From positions 62,001 through 126,000 of the forward strand of contig NZ_JAKUCN010000001.1 of NCBI RefSeq assembly GCF_022808595.1: 64,000 bases of DNA, read 5' to 3'. A program made the position numbers and the translations under genes. Position 1 is the first letter of the stretch. The number at the start of each line of letters is the position of its first letter. This document shows positions 24,895-33,873 of this stretch, piece by piece. Origin of the DNA: Microvirga solisilvae. Its GTDB lineage: Bacteria; Pseudomonadota; Alphaproteobacteria; Rhizobiales; Beijerinckiaceae. The notes below the pieces were generated by a model, which was not told the origin of the DNA, did not search any database, and saw only the letters and a list, made by a program, of their open reading frames with translations.

Positions 24895-26154
24895 ATGGCC
24901 TTGATCGACACTCCGCCGATGGATTCCCGGCGCGTTCTCGCCGATGGATTCTGGCGCGCCGCCGTGGTCACCCTGGCGCTGCTGCCCGTAGGCATGGCGA
25001 TTGCTCACCGATCGAGCCCTGTTTACGTCATCCTGAGCGCCGTTCTCTGCCTGATCGCATCCGGCATCGAGGGGCGCCTCGACACCTTGCTGCGCAACCT
25101 GAGATCCGCCTTACTGTCTCCTCTGGGGCTGGCGGTCATTGCCTTCTTCGTATGGGGCCTCATGTCCATCGGCTGGAGCGAGTTCAGGCTGCTGTCCCTG
25201 AGGGCCTTCGGTGAGTTCTGGCTGCCAATCTCGGCCGTGCTGGTCCTCGCGCTGCTCCTGCCCGAGAAGATCAAGCCGCCGATGTTCTGGCTCCTGGCCG
25301 GCGCTTTCGTCCTGGCGGCAATCATCATGCTGGTGGAGCTCAAGACGGGGATGGCCCTCCGGAGGGCCTTCAAGGTGCGCTCCGATACCTATATCTTCAA
25401 CAGGCCCGTTCTCACGCTGCTCATGTTGATCCTGCCGCTGACCGCGTGGGTTCTCAGCTGCGTTCGGAGAGGCTGGATCTATGGATTAGGGCTTCTTGCT
25501 CTCCTTGCGGTCCTTGAACTCCGATCTGAGAGCGAGGCCGCCATGCTTGGGCTTGCGATCGTCTGCATCGCCTTCCCCTTGGCCTGGTTCCTCCCGCGCC
25601 TGGTTTTCGCCTTGGCGGGCCTCGGATTCCTCGCGGCTTTCTGCCTTTCGCCCTTCATCGGCTTCATCTCGGCACAGGTGATGACACCCGCCATGCATCA
25701 GCAGCTGGCGAGCGGCCATTCCAAGGACAGGGAGCAGCTTTGGCAGAGTTTCGGCTACGTGGTACAGGAGGATCCTCTGCTTGGCGGCGGCTTCGGAGTA
25801 AGCCCGCGGATGCCTGATACGGAGGTGGCGCAGAAGGTCCCCGCCACGCATCGAAGGATGTTGAACATAGGACATCCGCACAATGCAGCCCTGCAAATTT
25901 GGGTGGAGCTTGGTGTGGTCGGTGCCGTTCTTTCTCTGCTGATTGCCTTTCTGACTCTTCGTTCCCTTTGGAATATGCCTCATCTGACACGCAGCGCCTC
26001 CATGGCCCTGATGGCCGGAGCCGCACCCGTGGCTCTCGTCGGTCATGGTGCATGGCAGGGCTGGTGGGCTGCATCGCTGGGCGCAGCCATTATATGGATG
26101 CAAGCAGCCAGCCGATTCCAAGCGGAGACCAAGCCATGTCCGAGTTCGATGTAG
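24895..26154 (+). CDS. O-antigen ligase-like polytopic membrane protein
   Basis: 419 residues from ATG 24895; the frame stays open far upstream but that part is the shadow of tctC. About 10 to 11 hydrophobic segments. A large periplasmic loop before the last helices contains REQLWQSFGYVVQEDPLLGGGFG and NIGHPHNAALQIWVELG, the H-P-H-N-x2-L...E-x-G pattern of WaaL/Wzy-C ligases and polymerases. It may ligate or polymerise a surface polysaccharide, though no sugar-biosynthesis cluster is adjacent. Its last 19 bases overlap gor. An ATG at 24919 is an alternative start. Confidence 0.82.
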   Translation: MALIDTPPMDSRRVLADGFWRAAVVTLALLPVGMAIAHRSSPVYVILSAVLCLIASGIEGRLDTLLRNLRSALLSPLGLAVIAFFVWGLMSIGWSEFRLLSLRAFGEFWLPISAVLVLALLLPEKIKPPMFWLLAGAFVLAAIIMLVELKTGMALRRAFKVRSDTYIFNRPVLTLLMLILPLTAWVLSCVRRGWIYGLGLLALLAVLELRSESEAAMLGLAIVCIAFPLAWFLPRLVFALAGLGFLAAFCLSPFIGFISAQVMTPAMHQQLASGHSKDREQLWQSFGYVVQEDPLLGGGFGVSPRMPDTEVAQKVPATHRRMLNIGHPHNAALQIWVELGVVGAVLSLLIAFLTLRSLWNMPHLTRSASMALMAGAAPVALVGHGAWQGWWAASLGAAIIWMQAASRFQAETKPCPSSM

Positions 26155-27521
26155 ACCTTTTCGTCATTGGGGCGGGGTCGGGCGGTGTCCGTGCGGCCCG
26201 CATCGCTGCCAGCTATGGCGCGAAGGTGATGATCGCGGAGGAATACCGGGTCGGCGGCACCTGCGTGATCCGTGGCTGCGTGCCCAAGAAGCTCATGGTC
26301 TATGCGAGCCGCTTCGCCGATGATTTTCACGATGCGGCGGGCTTCGGCTGGAATGTTGGAGAGCCAAGCTTCGACTGGGCGACGCTGATCCGCAACAAGG
26401 ACAAGGAGATCGACCGGCTCGAGGGGATCTATCGGACCAACCTCGAAAAGTCCGGTGTCGAGATCATCAACAGCCGGGCCGTGATCGAGGATGCGCATAC
26501 GGTTCATGTCCTCAAGACCGGAGCCCGCATCCGCGCCCGCTATATCCTTGTGGCAGTCGGCGCGCATCCGACCATGGAGCCCGCCATTCCTGCCGGTGAG
26601 CTCGGGATCACCTCGAACGAGGTCTTCCATCTCGAAACCTTGCCCAAGCGCGTCATCGTCGTCGGCGGCGGCTATATCGCCGTGGAATTCGCCGGTGTCT
26701 TCGCAGGCCTTGGCAGCGAGGTGACCCTGATTCATAGGGGCGACAAGCTCCTGCGCGGCTTCGACGAGGATATCCGCGATGCGCTCGGCGAGGCCTATGC
26801 CCAGCGCGGCATCAACCTCGCCCTCAAGAAAACCGTCACGCGTCTCGACAAGAATGCCGATGGCATTGCCGCGACCCTGTCCGATGGCTCCATCGTCACC
26901 GTCGATCAGGTGCTCGTCGCTACTGGGCGGCGGCCGAACACGAAGGGTCTCGGCCTCGAGAAGGCAGGAATTATGGTGGACGAGGTGGGAGCGATCCCGG
27001 TCGATGCCTATTCCCGGACTCTCATCCCCTCGATCTATGCGGTCGGCGACGTGACCAACCGCGCCAACCTGACCCCCATCGCCATCCGCGAGGGCCATGC
27101 CTTTGCGGATACGGTGTTCGGCGGCAAGCCCACCATGGTCGATCACGATCTGATCCCCACCGCCGTCTTCTCGACTCCGGAGATCGGTGTGATCGGGTGC
27201 GGTGAGGAGGCTGCCCGGGCGAGCTATGGGGATATCGACGTCTACAAGACTGCCTTCCGCCCCATGAAGGCCACCCTGTCAGGCGGCTCCGAGCGGGTGC
27301 TCATGAAGCTCATCGTCGACAAGGCCACCGACAAGGTGGTGGGCGTCCATGTCATGGGGCACGATGCGGGCGAGATGATCCAGCTTGCCGGCATCGCCGT
27401 CACCATGGGGGCCACAAAGGCCGATTTCGACCGCACAGTCGCCGTCCACCCGACCGCCGCGGAGGAGCTGGTGACCATGCGCAGCCCGGTTGTGGTCAAG
27501 AAGCCTGTGGCGGTGGGTTAG
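26136..27521 (+). CDS. gor: Glutathione-disulfide reductase
   Basis: 461-residue FAD/NADPH oxidoreductase regenerating reduced glutathione. ATG 26136 is preceded by AGCGGAG. FAD motif VIGAGSGGVRAARIAA, redox-active disulfide in GGTCVIRGCVPKKLM, NADPH-binding VVGGGYIAVEFAGVFAGLG, FAD motif IYAVGDVTNRANLTPIA, and C-terminal catalytic HPTAAEELVTM. These match glutathione reductase rather than lipoamide dehydrogenase (CVIRGCVPKK instead of CLNxGC). The start overlaps the preceding O-antigen-ligase-like gene. Confidence 0.95.
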   Translation: MSEFDVDLFVIGAGSGGVRAARIAASYGAKVMIAEEYRVGGTCVIRGCVPKKLMVYASRFADDFHDAAGFGWNVGEPSFDWATLIRNKDKEIDRLEGIYRTNLEKSGVEIINSRAVIEDAHTVHVLKTGARIRARYILVAVGAHPTMEPAIPAGELGITSNEVFHLETLPKRVIVVGGGYIAVEFAGVFAGLGSEVTLIHRGDKLLRGFDEDIRDALGEAYAQRGINLALKKTVTRLDKNADGIAATLSDGSIVTVDQVLVATGRRPNTKGLGLEKAGIMVDEVGAIPVDAYSRTLIPSIYAVGDVTNRANLTPIAIREGHAFADTVFGGKPTMVDHDLIPTAVFSTPEIGVIGCGEEAARASYGDIDVYKTAFRPMKATLSGGSERVLMKLIVDKATDKVVGVHVMGHDAGEMIQLAGIAVTMGATKADFDRTVAVHPTAAEELVTMRSPVVVKKPVAVG

Positions 27522-27552
27522 ACTGTACCCTTCGAAGTAGAGGATCTGGATT

Positions 27553-27658
27553 TTTCAACACTTCAATGGCAACCCACTTGGGATTGTTGAAACGGTTCCG
27601 TCTTGGTGTATGGTTTGTTTCAACAGTGGTTGCTCGCTGAATACGAAAGTGTTGAAAC
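27553..27658. promoter_or_regulatory. Array of four evenly spaced operator-like sites and candidate promoter
   Basis: Four copies of the unit TGTTGAAAC or its complement: TTTCAACAC (27553-27561), TGTTGAAAC (27585-27593), GTTTCAACA (27617-27625) and TGTTGAAAC (27650-27658). Orientation alternates and the centres are 32, 32 and 33 bp apart, close to three helical turns. A possible sigma-70 promoter, TTGAAA (27587-27592), 16-bp spacer, TATGGT (27609-27614), overlaps site 2, and transcription would start inside site 3. Site 4 ends one base before ATG 27660. This suggests repression by an oligomer bound along one DNA face. Confidence 0.65.
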
Positions 27659-27659
27659 T

Positions 27660-28709
27660 ATGCTTTTTCAGGAGTTTAACGGCGATCAACGGCGCGAAAA
27701 GGTCAATTCCATCCAGCGCTACTTATCCTGGCGTGATGCTAAAGAGCGGACCGAGAGTTACCGCGGTTCACTCGTTTGGCAGGAGGTCAAGGGTGAGCGA
27801 TACTTAGTTCGAAGCTATTATGACGCTTCCGGAAAGCGCCGCCAAAGGTCCGAAGGTCGACGCAATAGTGAGACGGAAAGGCTGAAGGCCGCTTGGGATC
27901 AAGCACGTCAGGAGGCGATGGAACGCCTCAAGTCTTTGCGGGAGGTCATGGCGAGGCAGGCAGCCATCAATCGCGCGGTCAAGCTTGGGCGCGTCCCGAT
28001 GACTGGCGCGCGGATTATTCGGGCCATCGATGACGCTGGTCTTCTGGGAAACGGCATCCGGATAGTCGGCACGAATGCCATCTACGCCTATGAGGCTGCG
28101 GCAGGGGTGATGGTGAATCCCGACATTACAGCCACTCTCGACATCGACTTGCTGCTCGACGCCAGAATGTCGCTGCGCATGGTGCTGCGGGATGAGGCTT
28201 CCGAGCCCACTTTGATCAACCTGCTGCGCAAGGTGGACAGATCCTTCACAAGGACAAGCCAGACTTTTCGTGCGGTTAATGACGAGGGCTATCTCGTGGA
28301 CCTGATCAGGCCACAGCGCGATCCTCCCTGGCTGAATGAACGGGAGCAGATAGGCGAGGCGGAGGATGAGCTTTCTGCCGTACCGATCCACGGATTGTCA
28401 TGGCATGAGAGCGCTCCGCCGTTTGAGACTGTCGCCATCGATGAAAAAGGCGGGCCAGTACGGATTATCGCGAGTGATCCACGGGTCTTTGCGGCTCACA
28501 AGTTATGGCTGTCGCGAAACCCTGACCGGGAGCCCACAAAACGGCGTCGCGATGCTGCGCAGGCACAAGTCGTTGCTCAGATGGTAGCGCGCTATCTGAT
28601 CCATCTGCCGTACGACAGAGCTGAACTGCGGATGCTGCCGAAGGAGTTGTTCGAGCAGGCCGCAGGATTGTTTGATGTCGATAAAACCGAGGATATGTAT
28701 ACCTTTTAA
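27660..28709 (+). CDS. Nucleotidyltransferase-fold protein (NTP_transf_8 / GSU2403-like), unknown role
   Basis: 349 residues from ATG 27660; a TTG at 27603 is in frame but would lie at or before the likely transcription start. The N-terminal third is a charged helical region (YLSWRDAKERTESYRGSLVW, RRQRSEGRRN, ERLKSLREVMARQAAINRA). The central domain carries the nucleotidyltransferase pattern: IVGTNAIYAYEAAAG, then TLDIDLLLD (paired Asp) and YLVDLIRP (third Asp). It therefore looks catalytically intact. GC content is visibly lower than in the flanking core genes, and it stands alone between gor and aroG, suggesting horizontal acquisition. Function is unknown; related folds occur in AbiEii/MenT toxins, but no antitoxin gene is adjacent. 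Confidence 0.78.
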   Translation: MLFQEFNGDQRREKVNSIQRYLSWRDAKERTESYRGSLVWQEVKGERYLVRSYYDASGKRRQRSEGRRNSETERLKAAWDQARQEAMERLKSLREVMARQAAINRAVKLGRVPMTGARIIRAIDDAGLLGNGIRIVGTNAIYAYEAAAGVMVNPDITATLDIDLLLDARMSLRMVLRDEASEPTLINLLRKVDRSFTRTSQTFRAVNDEGYLVDLIRPQRDPPWLNEREQIGEAEDELSAVPIHGLSWHESAPPFETVAIDEKGGPVRIIASDPRVFAAHKLWLSRNPDREPTKRRRDAAQAQVVAQMVARYLIHLPYDRAELRMLPKELFEQAAGLFDVDKTEDMYTF

Positions 28710-28720
28710 GGCATATCTAT

Positions 28721-28776
28721 GAGTGCCCGACGAGAAGGCCGCCCATGAGTCGCGGCCTTTCGGCACTCGCCTTTTT
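28721..28776 (+). terminator. Terminator after the nucleotidyltransferase gene
   Basis: Nested hairpin: outer GAGTGCC (28721-28727) with GGCACTC, inner AAGGCCGC (about 28735-28742) with GCGGCCTT, followed by CTTTTTG. It isolates the upstream single-gene insert from aroG. Confidence 0.85.
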
Positions 28777-28860
28777 GATTATGTCGTGTATAGGTGCCCG
28801 TTCGTACCGCTTATTGCGGGGAACGACGAGGATTTAGATAAAGACACGGGGGTATGTGTC

Positions 28861-30246
28861 ATGACTGAGCGGTGGACGCCCGATAGCTGGAGGCACAAGC
28901 CTATTCAGCAGGTTCCGGCCTATCCGGACCAAGAGGCGCTTGAAGGCGTGGAGCAGCAGCTCGCAGGCTTTCCTCCGCTCGTTTTTGCAGGCGAGGCCCG
29001 TAAGCTGAAGCGCGATCTGGCGAAAGTGGCCAAGGGAGAGGCTTTCCTCCTCCAGGGCGGCGACTGCGCCGAGAGCTTCGCCGAACACTCCGCCGACAAT
29101 ATCCGCGATTTCTTCCGCCTGTTCCTGCAGATGGCTGTGGTGCTCACCTATGCGGGCGGCTCGCCCGTGGTGAAGATCGGCCGCGTGGCAGGCCAGTTCG
29201 CCAAGCCGCGCTCGTCCGGCACCGAGGTAATCGACGGCGTGGAGCTGCCGAGCTATCGCGGCGACATCATCAGCGACATCGCCTTCACGCCTGAAGCGCG
29301 CATGCCCGACCCGCGCCGCCAGCTCATGGCCTACCGCCAGTCGGCCGCGACGCTGAACCTGATCCGCGCCTTCGCGACCGGCGGCTATGCGAACCTCGAG
29401 AACGCGCATCGCTGGATGCTCGGCTTCGTGAAGGATTCGCCGCAATCCTCGCGATACAACGAGCTTGCCGAGCGCATCACCGAGAGCCTGAACTTCATGC
29501 GGGCCATCGGCATCGATCCCGAGACGCATCCCGAGATGCGCTCGACGGATTTCTACACCAGCCACGAGGCCCTGCTGCTCGGCTACGAGGAAGCGCTCAC
29601 CCGCGTGGATTCCACCACCGGCGACTGGTACGCCACCTCCGGCCACATGGTCTGGATCGGCGACCGCACGCGCCAGCTCGACCACGCCCATGTGGAATAC
29701 ATGCGCGGTATCAAGAACCCGATCGGCCTCAAGTGCGGCCCGTCGCTCACGGCAGATGGCCTGCTGAAGCTCATCGACACCCTCAATCCCGAGGACGAGG
29801 CCGGCCGTCTCACCCTGATCTGCCGCTTCGGCGCGGACAAGGTGGCCGATCACCTGCCGGGCCTGATCCGCGCGGTGCAGAAGGAAGGCCGCACGGTGGT
29901 GTGGTCCTGCGATCCGATGCACGGCAATACGATCAAGGCGGCCTCCGGCTACAAGACACGCCCGTTCGAGCGCGTCATGGGCGAGGTGCGCGACTTCTTC
30001 GCCATCCATCAGGCGGAAGGCACCCATGCGGGCGGCATCCACCTCGAGATGACCGGCAAGAACGTGACGGAATGCACCGGCGGCGCCCGCGCGCTCACCG
30101 ATGCGGATCTCTCGGACCGCTATCACACCTATTGCGATCCGCGCCTCAATGCCGAGCAGGCGCTGGAAATCGCGTTCCTGACCTCGGAGCTCATCAAGCG
30201 CGAGCGCCAGTCAAGGGAACGGCCGGCCGCTCTGGCTGCTGAGTAA
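28861..30246 (+). CDS. aroG: 3-deoxy-7-phosphoheptulonate synthase, class II
   Basis: First enzyme of the shikimate pathway, condensing phosphoenolpyruvate and erythrose 4-phosphate. 461 residues, plant/actinobacterial class II type. The protein begins [19 protein letters not shown]; motifs include [13 protein letters not shown] (with the metal-binding Cys), [16 protein letters not shown] (PEP binding), [32 protein letters not shown] and [18 protein letters not shown] 28861 is chosen because the family N-terminus begins there; a longer frame upstream contains the preceding terminator. Confidence 0.95.
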   Translation: MTERWTPDSWRHKPIQQVPAYPDQEALEGVEQQLAGFPPLVFAGEARKLKRDLAKVAKGEAFLLQGGDCAESFAEHSADNIRDFFRLFLQMAVVLTYAGGSPVVKIGRVAGQFAKPRSSGTEVIDGVELPSYRGDIISDIAFTPEARMPDPRRQLMAYRQSAATLNLIRAFATGGYANLENAHRWMLGFVKDSPQSSRYNELAERITESLNFMRAIGIDPETHPEMRSTDFYTSHEALLLGYEEALTRVDSTTGDWYATSGHMVWIGDRTRQLDHAHVEYMRGIKNPIGLKCGPSLTADGLLKLIDTLNPEDEAGRLTLICRFGADKVADHLPGLIRAVQKEGRTVVWSCDPMHGNTIKAASGYKTRPFERVMGEVRDFFAIHQAEGTHAGGIHLEMTGKNVTECTGGARALTDADLSDRYHTYCDPRLNAEQALEIAFLTSELIKRERQSRERPAALAAE

Positions 30247-30254
30247 GGCAAAAG

Positions 30255-30282
30255 AAAAGGGGCGCTGGAAGCGCCCCTTTTT
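30255..30282 (+). terminator. Terminator of aroG
   Basis: 11-bp perfect stem AAAAGGGGCGC / GCGCCCCTTTT with a 5-base loop and T-run. The A-run on the left gives it minus-strand activity too, for the small gene at 30317. Confidence 0.93.
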
Positions 30283-30316
30283 ACTGTCTGGGTATAGGAA
30301 TGAGCGAATGCAGAAC

Positions 30317-30400
30317 TTAGCTCAGCCATCCCATGAAGAAGAGAATAAGGATGATCGGAAGCGGAATACCGATCAACCACAGTAAGCCACCTTTCAGCAT
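30317..30400 (-). CDS. 27-residue single-helix membrane protein
   Basis: Very short gene encoding MLKGGLLWLIGIPLP followed by IILILFFMGWLS: one hydrophobic helix with a Gly-Ile-Pro-Leu-Pro kink and a lone Lys near the N-terminus. The ATG at 30400 has a near-ideal ribosome site, TGGAGG with CAACA between it and the start. That makes translation credible despite the size. The longer upstream frame lacks any such site. It sits between aroG (convergent) and nadE (divergent). Similar short hydrophobic proteins are common in Hyphomicrobiales, but I know no function. Confidence 0.65.
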   Translation of the reverse strand: MLKGGLLWLIGIPLPIILILFFMGWLS

Positions 30401-30591
30401 TGTTGCCTCCATTGTTCGAAACGTGTGGGAACAACGACCTAAGCTGTATTGGGTTCCGAAGAACATCGCCGTCTTGACGATCTTTGGCGTCGCGGGCTCG
30501 GATCGCGGCAGAGGCTCCGGCGTTAAGTTCATGGGATAGCTCGGGCTTTGCATTGCTGCTCTCCCGGCGGCGCGCTAATTCTGCGGGTGCC

Positions 30592-32325
30592 ATGGCTCAG
30601 AACACGCTCAAGATCGCTCTCGCGCAGCTCAACCCCATTGTCGGCGATGTCGCCGGCAACGAGCAGAAGGCGCGCCAAGCCCGCACGAAGGCCGCCCGGA
30701 TGGGCGCCGATCTCGTGATGTTCGCCGAGCAATTCCTGGCGGGCTACCCGGCAGAGGATCTGGTACTCAAGCCTGCCTTCCAGGATGCGTGCCGCGCCGC
30801 GCTCGAGCGGCTTGCGCGTGAAACGGTGGATGGTGGGCCCGGCATGCTCATCGGTCTGCCATGGCGCGAAGGCGGCGAGCTCTACAACGCTTATGCGCTT
30901 CTCGATAACGGCGCGATCTCCGTGCGCTTCAAGGTCGATCTGCCCAATTACGGCGTGTTCGACGAGAAGCGCAATTTCGAACCCGGCCCCTTGCCGGGGC
31001 CCGTCAATTTCCGCGGCATCCGCCTGGGTCTTCCCATCTGCGAGGACATCTGGACCGGCGACGTGGTCGAATGCCTCGCGGAGACGGGAGCCGAGATGCT
31101 GCTCGTTCCCAACGGCTCGCCTTATTGGCGTGGGAAGACCGAGGAGCGGTTCAACATCGCCGCCGCGCGCGTGACAGAGAGCGGCCTGCCGCTCGTCTAT
31201 CTCAACCAGATCGGCGGTCAGGATGAGCTTGTGTTCGACGGCGCGTCCTTCGTGCTCAACGCCGATTGCTCGCTCGCCTGCCAGCTCCCGGCCTTCGAGG
31301 AGGCGATCGCGCTCACCGTTTGGGAGAAGGGCGAGGACGGCTGGGTGTGCCGCGAGGCTCCCATCACGACGGTGGAGGAGGGCGAGGAGGCGGATTACGC
31401 CGCCTGCGTGCTCGGCCTTTGCGACTACGTGGAGAAGAACCGCTTTCCTGGCGTCGTGCTCGGCCTGTCCGGCGGCATCGATTCCGCCATCTGTGCCGCC
31501 ATGGCCGTCGATGCCTTGGGCGCGGAGCGCGTGCATTGCGTGATGCTGCCCTACCGCTACACCTCCGCTGAATCACTGAAGGATGCGGAAGGTTGCGCCC
31601 AAGCGCTCGGCGTGCGCTATGACATCCTGCCTATCGCCGAGCCTGTCGAAGGCTTCGAGGCGGCGTTGCAGCCGCTCTTCGCAGGACGGGAGCGTGATAT
31701 CACGGAGGAGAACCTCCAGAGCCGTGCGCGGGGCACTATCCTCATGGCGATCTCGAACAAGTTCGGCGCCATGGTGCTGACCACAGGCAACAAGTCCGAG
31801 ATGTCCGTGGGCTATGCCACGATCTACGGCGACATGAACGGCGGCTTCAATCCGATCAAGGATCTCTACAAGATGGAGGTCTTCTCGCTCTCGGCGTTGC
31901 GCAACCGCTGGAAGCCGAAGGGCGCGCTTGGGCCCGATGGCATCGTGATCCCCGAGAACATCCTGACCAAGGCGCCTTCCGCAGAACTGCGCGAGAACCA
32001 GAAGGATCAGGATTCGCTGCCTCCCTATGAGGATCTCGACGCGATCCTGCGTGGCCTCGTGGAGGAGGAACTGCGCGTCTCCGAGATCGCCGCCAAGGGC
32101 TATGATTTGGAGATCGTGAAGAAGGTGGAGCGGCTTCTCTACATCGCCGAATACAAGCGCCGACAATCCGCGCCGGGCGTGAAGGTCACGCGCCGGAATT
32201 TCGGCCGCGACCGCCGCTATCCCATCGTGAACCGCTTCCGCGACCAAGGTCTCTTGGCTTACGAAAAGGACGAAGCCCTTGAGCGCGCCATCGGCAAGCC
32301 GCGCATGGGCTCGCTCGATGTTTGA
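30592..32325 (+). CDS. nadE: Glutamine-dependent NAD+ synthetase
   Basis: 577-residue two-domain enzyme amidating nicotinate adenine dinucleotide to NAD+. The N-terminal nitrilase-type glutaminase domain (about 1-260) has its triad in FAEQFLAG (Glu), RFKVDLPNYGVFDE (Lys) and GLPICEDIW (Cys). The C-terminal synthetase domain has the P-loop GLSGGIDSAICAAMAVDALG, LTTGNKSEMSVGYATIYGDM and GFNPIKDLYK. ATG 30592 begins the conserved MAQNTLKIALAQLNP; the longer upstream frame is not conserved. Confidence 0.96.
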   Translation: MAQNTLKIALAQLNPIVGDVAGNEQKARQARTKAARMGADLVMFAEQFLAGYPAEDLVLKPAFQDACRAALERLARETVDGGPGMLIGLPWREGGELYNAYALLDNGAISVRFKVDLPNYGVFDEKRNFEPGPLPGPVNFRGIRLGLPICEDIWTGDVVECLAETGAEMLLVPNGSPYWRGKTEERFNIAAARVTESGLPLVYLNQIGGQDELVFDGASFVLNADCSLACQLPAFEEAIALTVWEKGEDGWVCREAPITTVEEGEEADYAACVLGLCDYVEKNRFPGVVLGLSGGIDSAICAAMAVDALGAERVHCVMLPYRYTSAESLKDAEGCAQALGVRYDILPIAEPVEGFEAALQPLFAGRERDITEENLQSRARGTILMAISNKFGAMVLTTGNKSEMSVGYATIYGDMNGGFNPIKDLYKMEVFSLSALRNRWKPKGALGPDGIVIPENILTKAPSAELRENQKDQDSLPPYEDLDAILRGLVEEELRVSEIAAKGYDLEIVKKVERLLYIAEYKRRQSAPGVKVTRRNFGRDRRYPIVNRFRDQGLLAYEKDEALERAIGKPRMGSLDV

Positions 32326-32379
32326 TCTTTCAAGAGCGGCCCCTTGCGCCGCTTCTCTCCCTTCGCCATAGGGTTTCCC

Positions 32380-33720
32380 ATGTCCAAGCCCATCGTTCGC
32401 TTCGCCCCGTCCCCGACCGGGCACATCCATATCGGCAATACCCGCGTGGCTCTGCTCAACGCGCTCTTCGCGCGTCGAGAAGAGGGCACCTTCATCCTGC
32501 GCTTCGACGACACGGATCTCGTCCGTTCGAAGCAGGAATACGCGGATTCCATCGAGACCGATCTCAAGTGGCTCGGCATTCCGCCGGATGTGACAGTGCG
32601 CCAGTCGGAGCGTTTCGCGCTCTATGACGCCGCCGCCGAGCGGTTGAAGACGATGGGCCGCCTCTACGCATGCTACGAGACGCCGGAGGAGCTGGAGTTC
32701 CGCCGCAAGCGCCAGCTCGCGCGCGGCCTGCCGCCGATCTATGACCGCGCCGCTTTGAAGCTGACAGACGAGGAGCGTGCGACGCTCGAAGCCGAGGGCC
32801 GCAAGCCTCACTGGCGCTTCCGTCTCGACCATACGAACGTGGCGTGGAAGGATCTCGTACGCGGCGATTGCCATGTGGATTGCAGCTCGCTGTCCGATCC
32901 CGTGCTGGTGCGCGAGGACGGCACCTATCTCTATACGCTCCCGTCGGTGGTGGACGATATCGACCTCGAGATCACCCATGTGATCCGCGGCGAGGATCAC
33001 GTCACCAACACGGCGGTGCAGATCCAGATCTTCGAGGCGCTCGGCGCCACGCTGCCGACCTTCGCGCACCACAGCCTGCTGATCACCGCAAGCGGCGAGG
33101 GGCTTTCCAAGCGCCTCGGCCACCTCTCGGTGAAGGGCTTGCGCGATGCGGGGCTCGAGCCGCAATCGGTTGCTTCTCTCGCCGTGCTCGTTGGCTCCGC
33201 TGAAGCCGTGCGTCCTATCGCGGACCTGGGCGAACTCGCCAAGCTCATCGATTTCTCTCACATCTCCCGTGCGCCCGCGAAGTTCGACGAGAGCGAGCTG
33301 GAGCATCTGAACGCCCGTCTCATCCACGAGATGTCTTACGAAGCTGTGCGCGAGCGTCTTGGCACATTCGATGCCGATCTCGGCGAGACCTTCTGGAACG
33401 CGGTGCGTGGAAACCTCACGAAGGTGAAGGATGTCGCCGAATGGGCGGCGGTCGTGCGCGGCCCGGTGACGCCCGTGATCGAGGATCGCGCCTTCATCGA
33501 TGCGGCGACGGAAGTGCTGCCGTCGGCACCATGGGATACGACGACCTGGAAGGTGTGGACGGAAGCGGTGAAGACGAAGACCGGCGTGAAGGGCAAGGCG
33601 CTGTTCATGCCCCTTCGCCTCGCGCTCACCGGCCTCGATCATGGACCGGAGCTCGGCAATCTTCTGCCGCTCATCGGGCCTGAAAGAGCCAAGGCGCGCT
33701 TGGCAGGGCAGGCAGCGTAA
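32380..33720 (+). CDS. gltX: Glutamyl-tRNA synthetase (short, GltX2-like)
   Basis: Class I aminoacyl-tRNA synthetase of 446 residues. HIGH-type motif [30 protein letters not shown], and KMSKS-type EGLSKRLGH. It is shorter than the roughly 470-500 residue canonical enzyme. Alphaproteobacteria often have two GluRS paralogues, one of which prefers tRNA(Gln) for the GatCAB pathway; which this is cannot be decided without the other copy. ATG 32380 starts [14 protein letters not shown], the standard N-terminus. A four-way-junction repeat lies 29 bases downstream. Confidence 0.94.
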   Translation: MSKPIVRFAPSPTGHIHIGNTRVALLNALFARREEGTFILRFDDTDLVRSKQEYADSIETDLKWLGIPPDVTVRQSERFALYDAAAERLKTMGRLYACYETPEELEFRRKRQLARGLPPIYDRAALKLTDEERATLEAEGRKPHWRFRLDHTNVAWKDLVRGDCHVDCSSLSDPVLVREDGTYLYTLPSVVDDIDLEITHVIRGEDHVTNTAVQIQIFEALGATLPTFAHHSLLITASGEGLSKRLGHLSVKGLRDAGLEPQSVASLAVLVGSAEAVRPIADLGELAKLIDFSHISRAPAKFDESELEHLNARLIHEMSYEAVRERLGTFDADLGETFWNAVRGNLTKVKDVAEWAAVVRGPVTPVIEDRAFIDAATEVLPSAPWDTTTWKVWTEAVKTKTGVKGKALFMPLRLALTGLDHGPELGNLLPLIGPERAKARLAGQAA

Positions 33721-33749
33721 AACACACAAACAAAAATCTCGAACATAGT

Positions 33750-33851
33750 CCTCATCCTGAGGAGCCGCTGCAAGCGGCGTCTCGAAGGAGGCTCCAGAGT
33801 GAACTGGATGCTCCTTCGAGACGGTCGCGATGCGACCTCCTCAGGATGAGG
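33750..33851. repeat. Four-way-junction palindromic element, copy A
   Basis: Outer stem CCTCATCCTGAGGA (33750-33763) / TCCTCAGGATGAGG (33838-33851). Left hairpin GCCGCT-GCA-AGCGGC (33764-33778). Central hairpin closed by GTCTCGAAGGAG (33779-33790) / CTCCTTCGAGAC (33811-33822). Right hairpin GGTCGC-GAT-GCGACC (33823-33837). No unpaired base remains between the four stems. It lies between the convergent gltX and ABC permease genes. Confidence 0.93.
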
Positions 33852-33873
33852 TTTGAGCTTGTATCAAGACTTA

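Noticed and set aside
27553..27658. CRISPR-like array
   Set aside because: The repeated units are only 8-9 bp, alternate in orientation and overlap a promoter; this fits operators, not CRISPR repeats.
27540..28776. Two-gene toxin-antitoxin module
   Set aside because: Only one gene is present; I found no small antitoxin frame with a ribosome site on either side.
31573..33729. 718-codon minus-strand open frame
   Set aside because: Antisense to nadE and gltX, both unambiguous; no domain seen.
33721..33873. Rho-independent terminator after gltX
   Set aside because: The palindrome lacks a T-run and recurs at two other loci, so it is better described as a repeat element, although it could still affect transcription ends.
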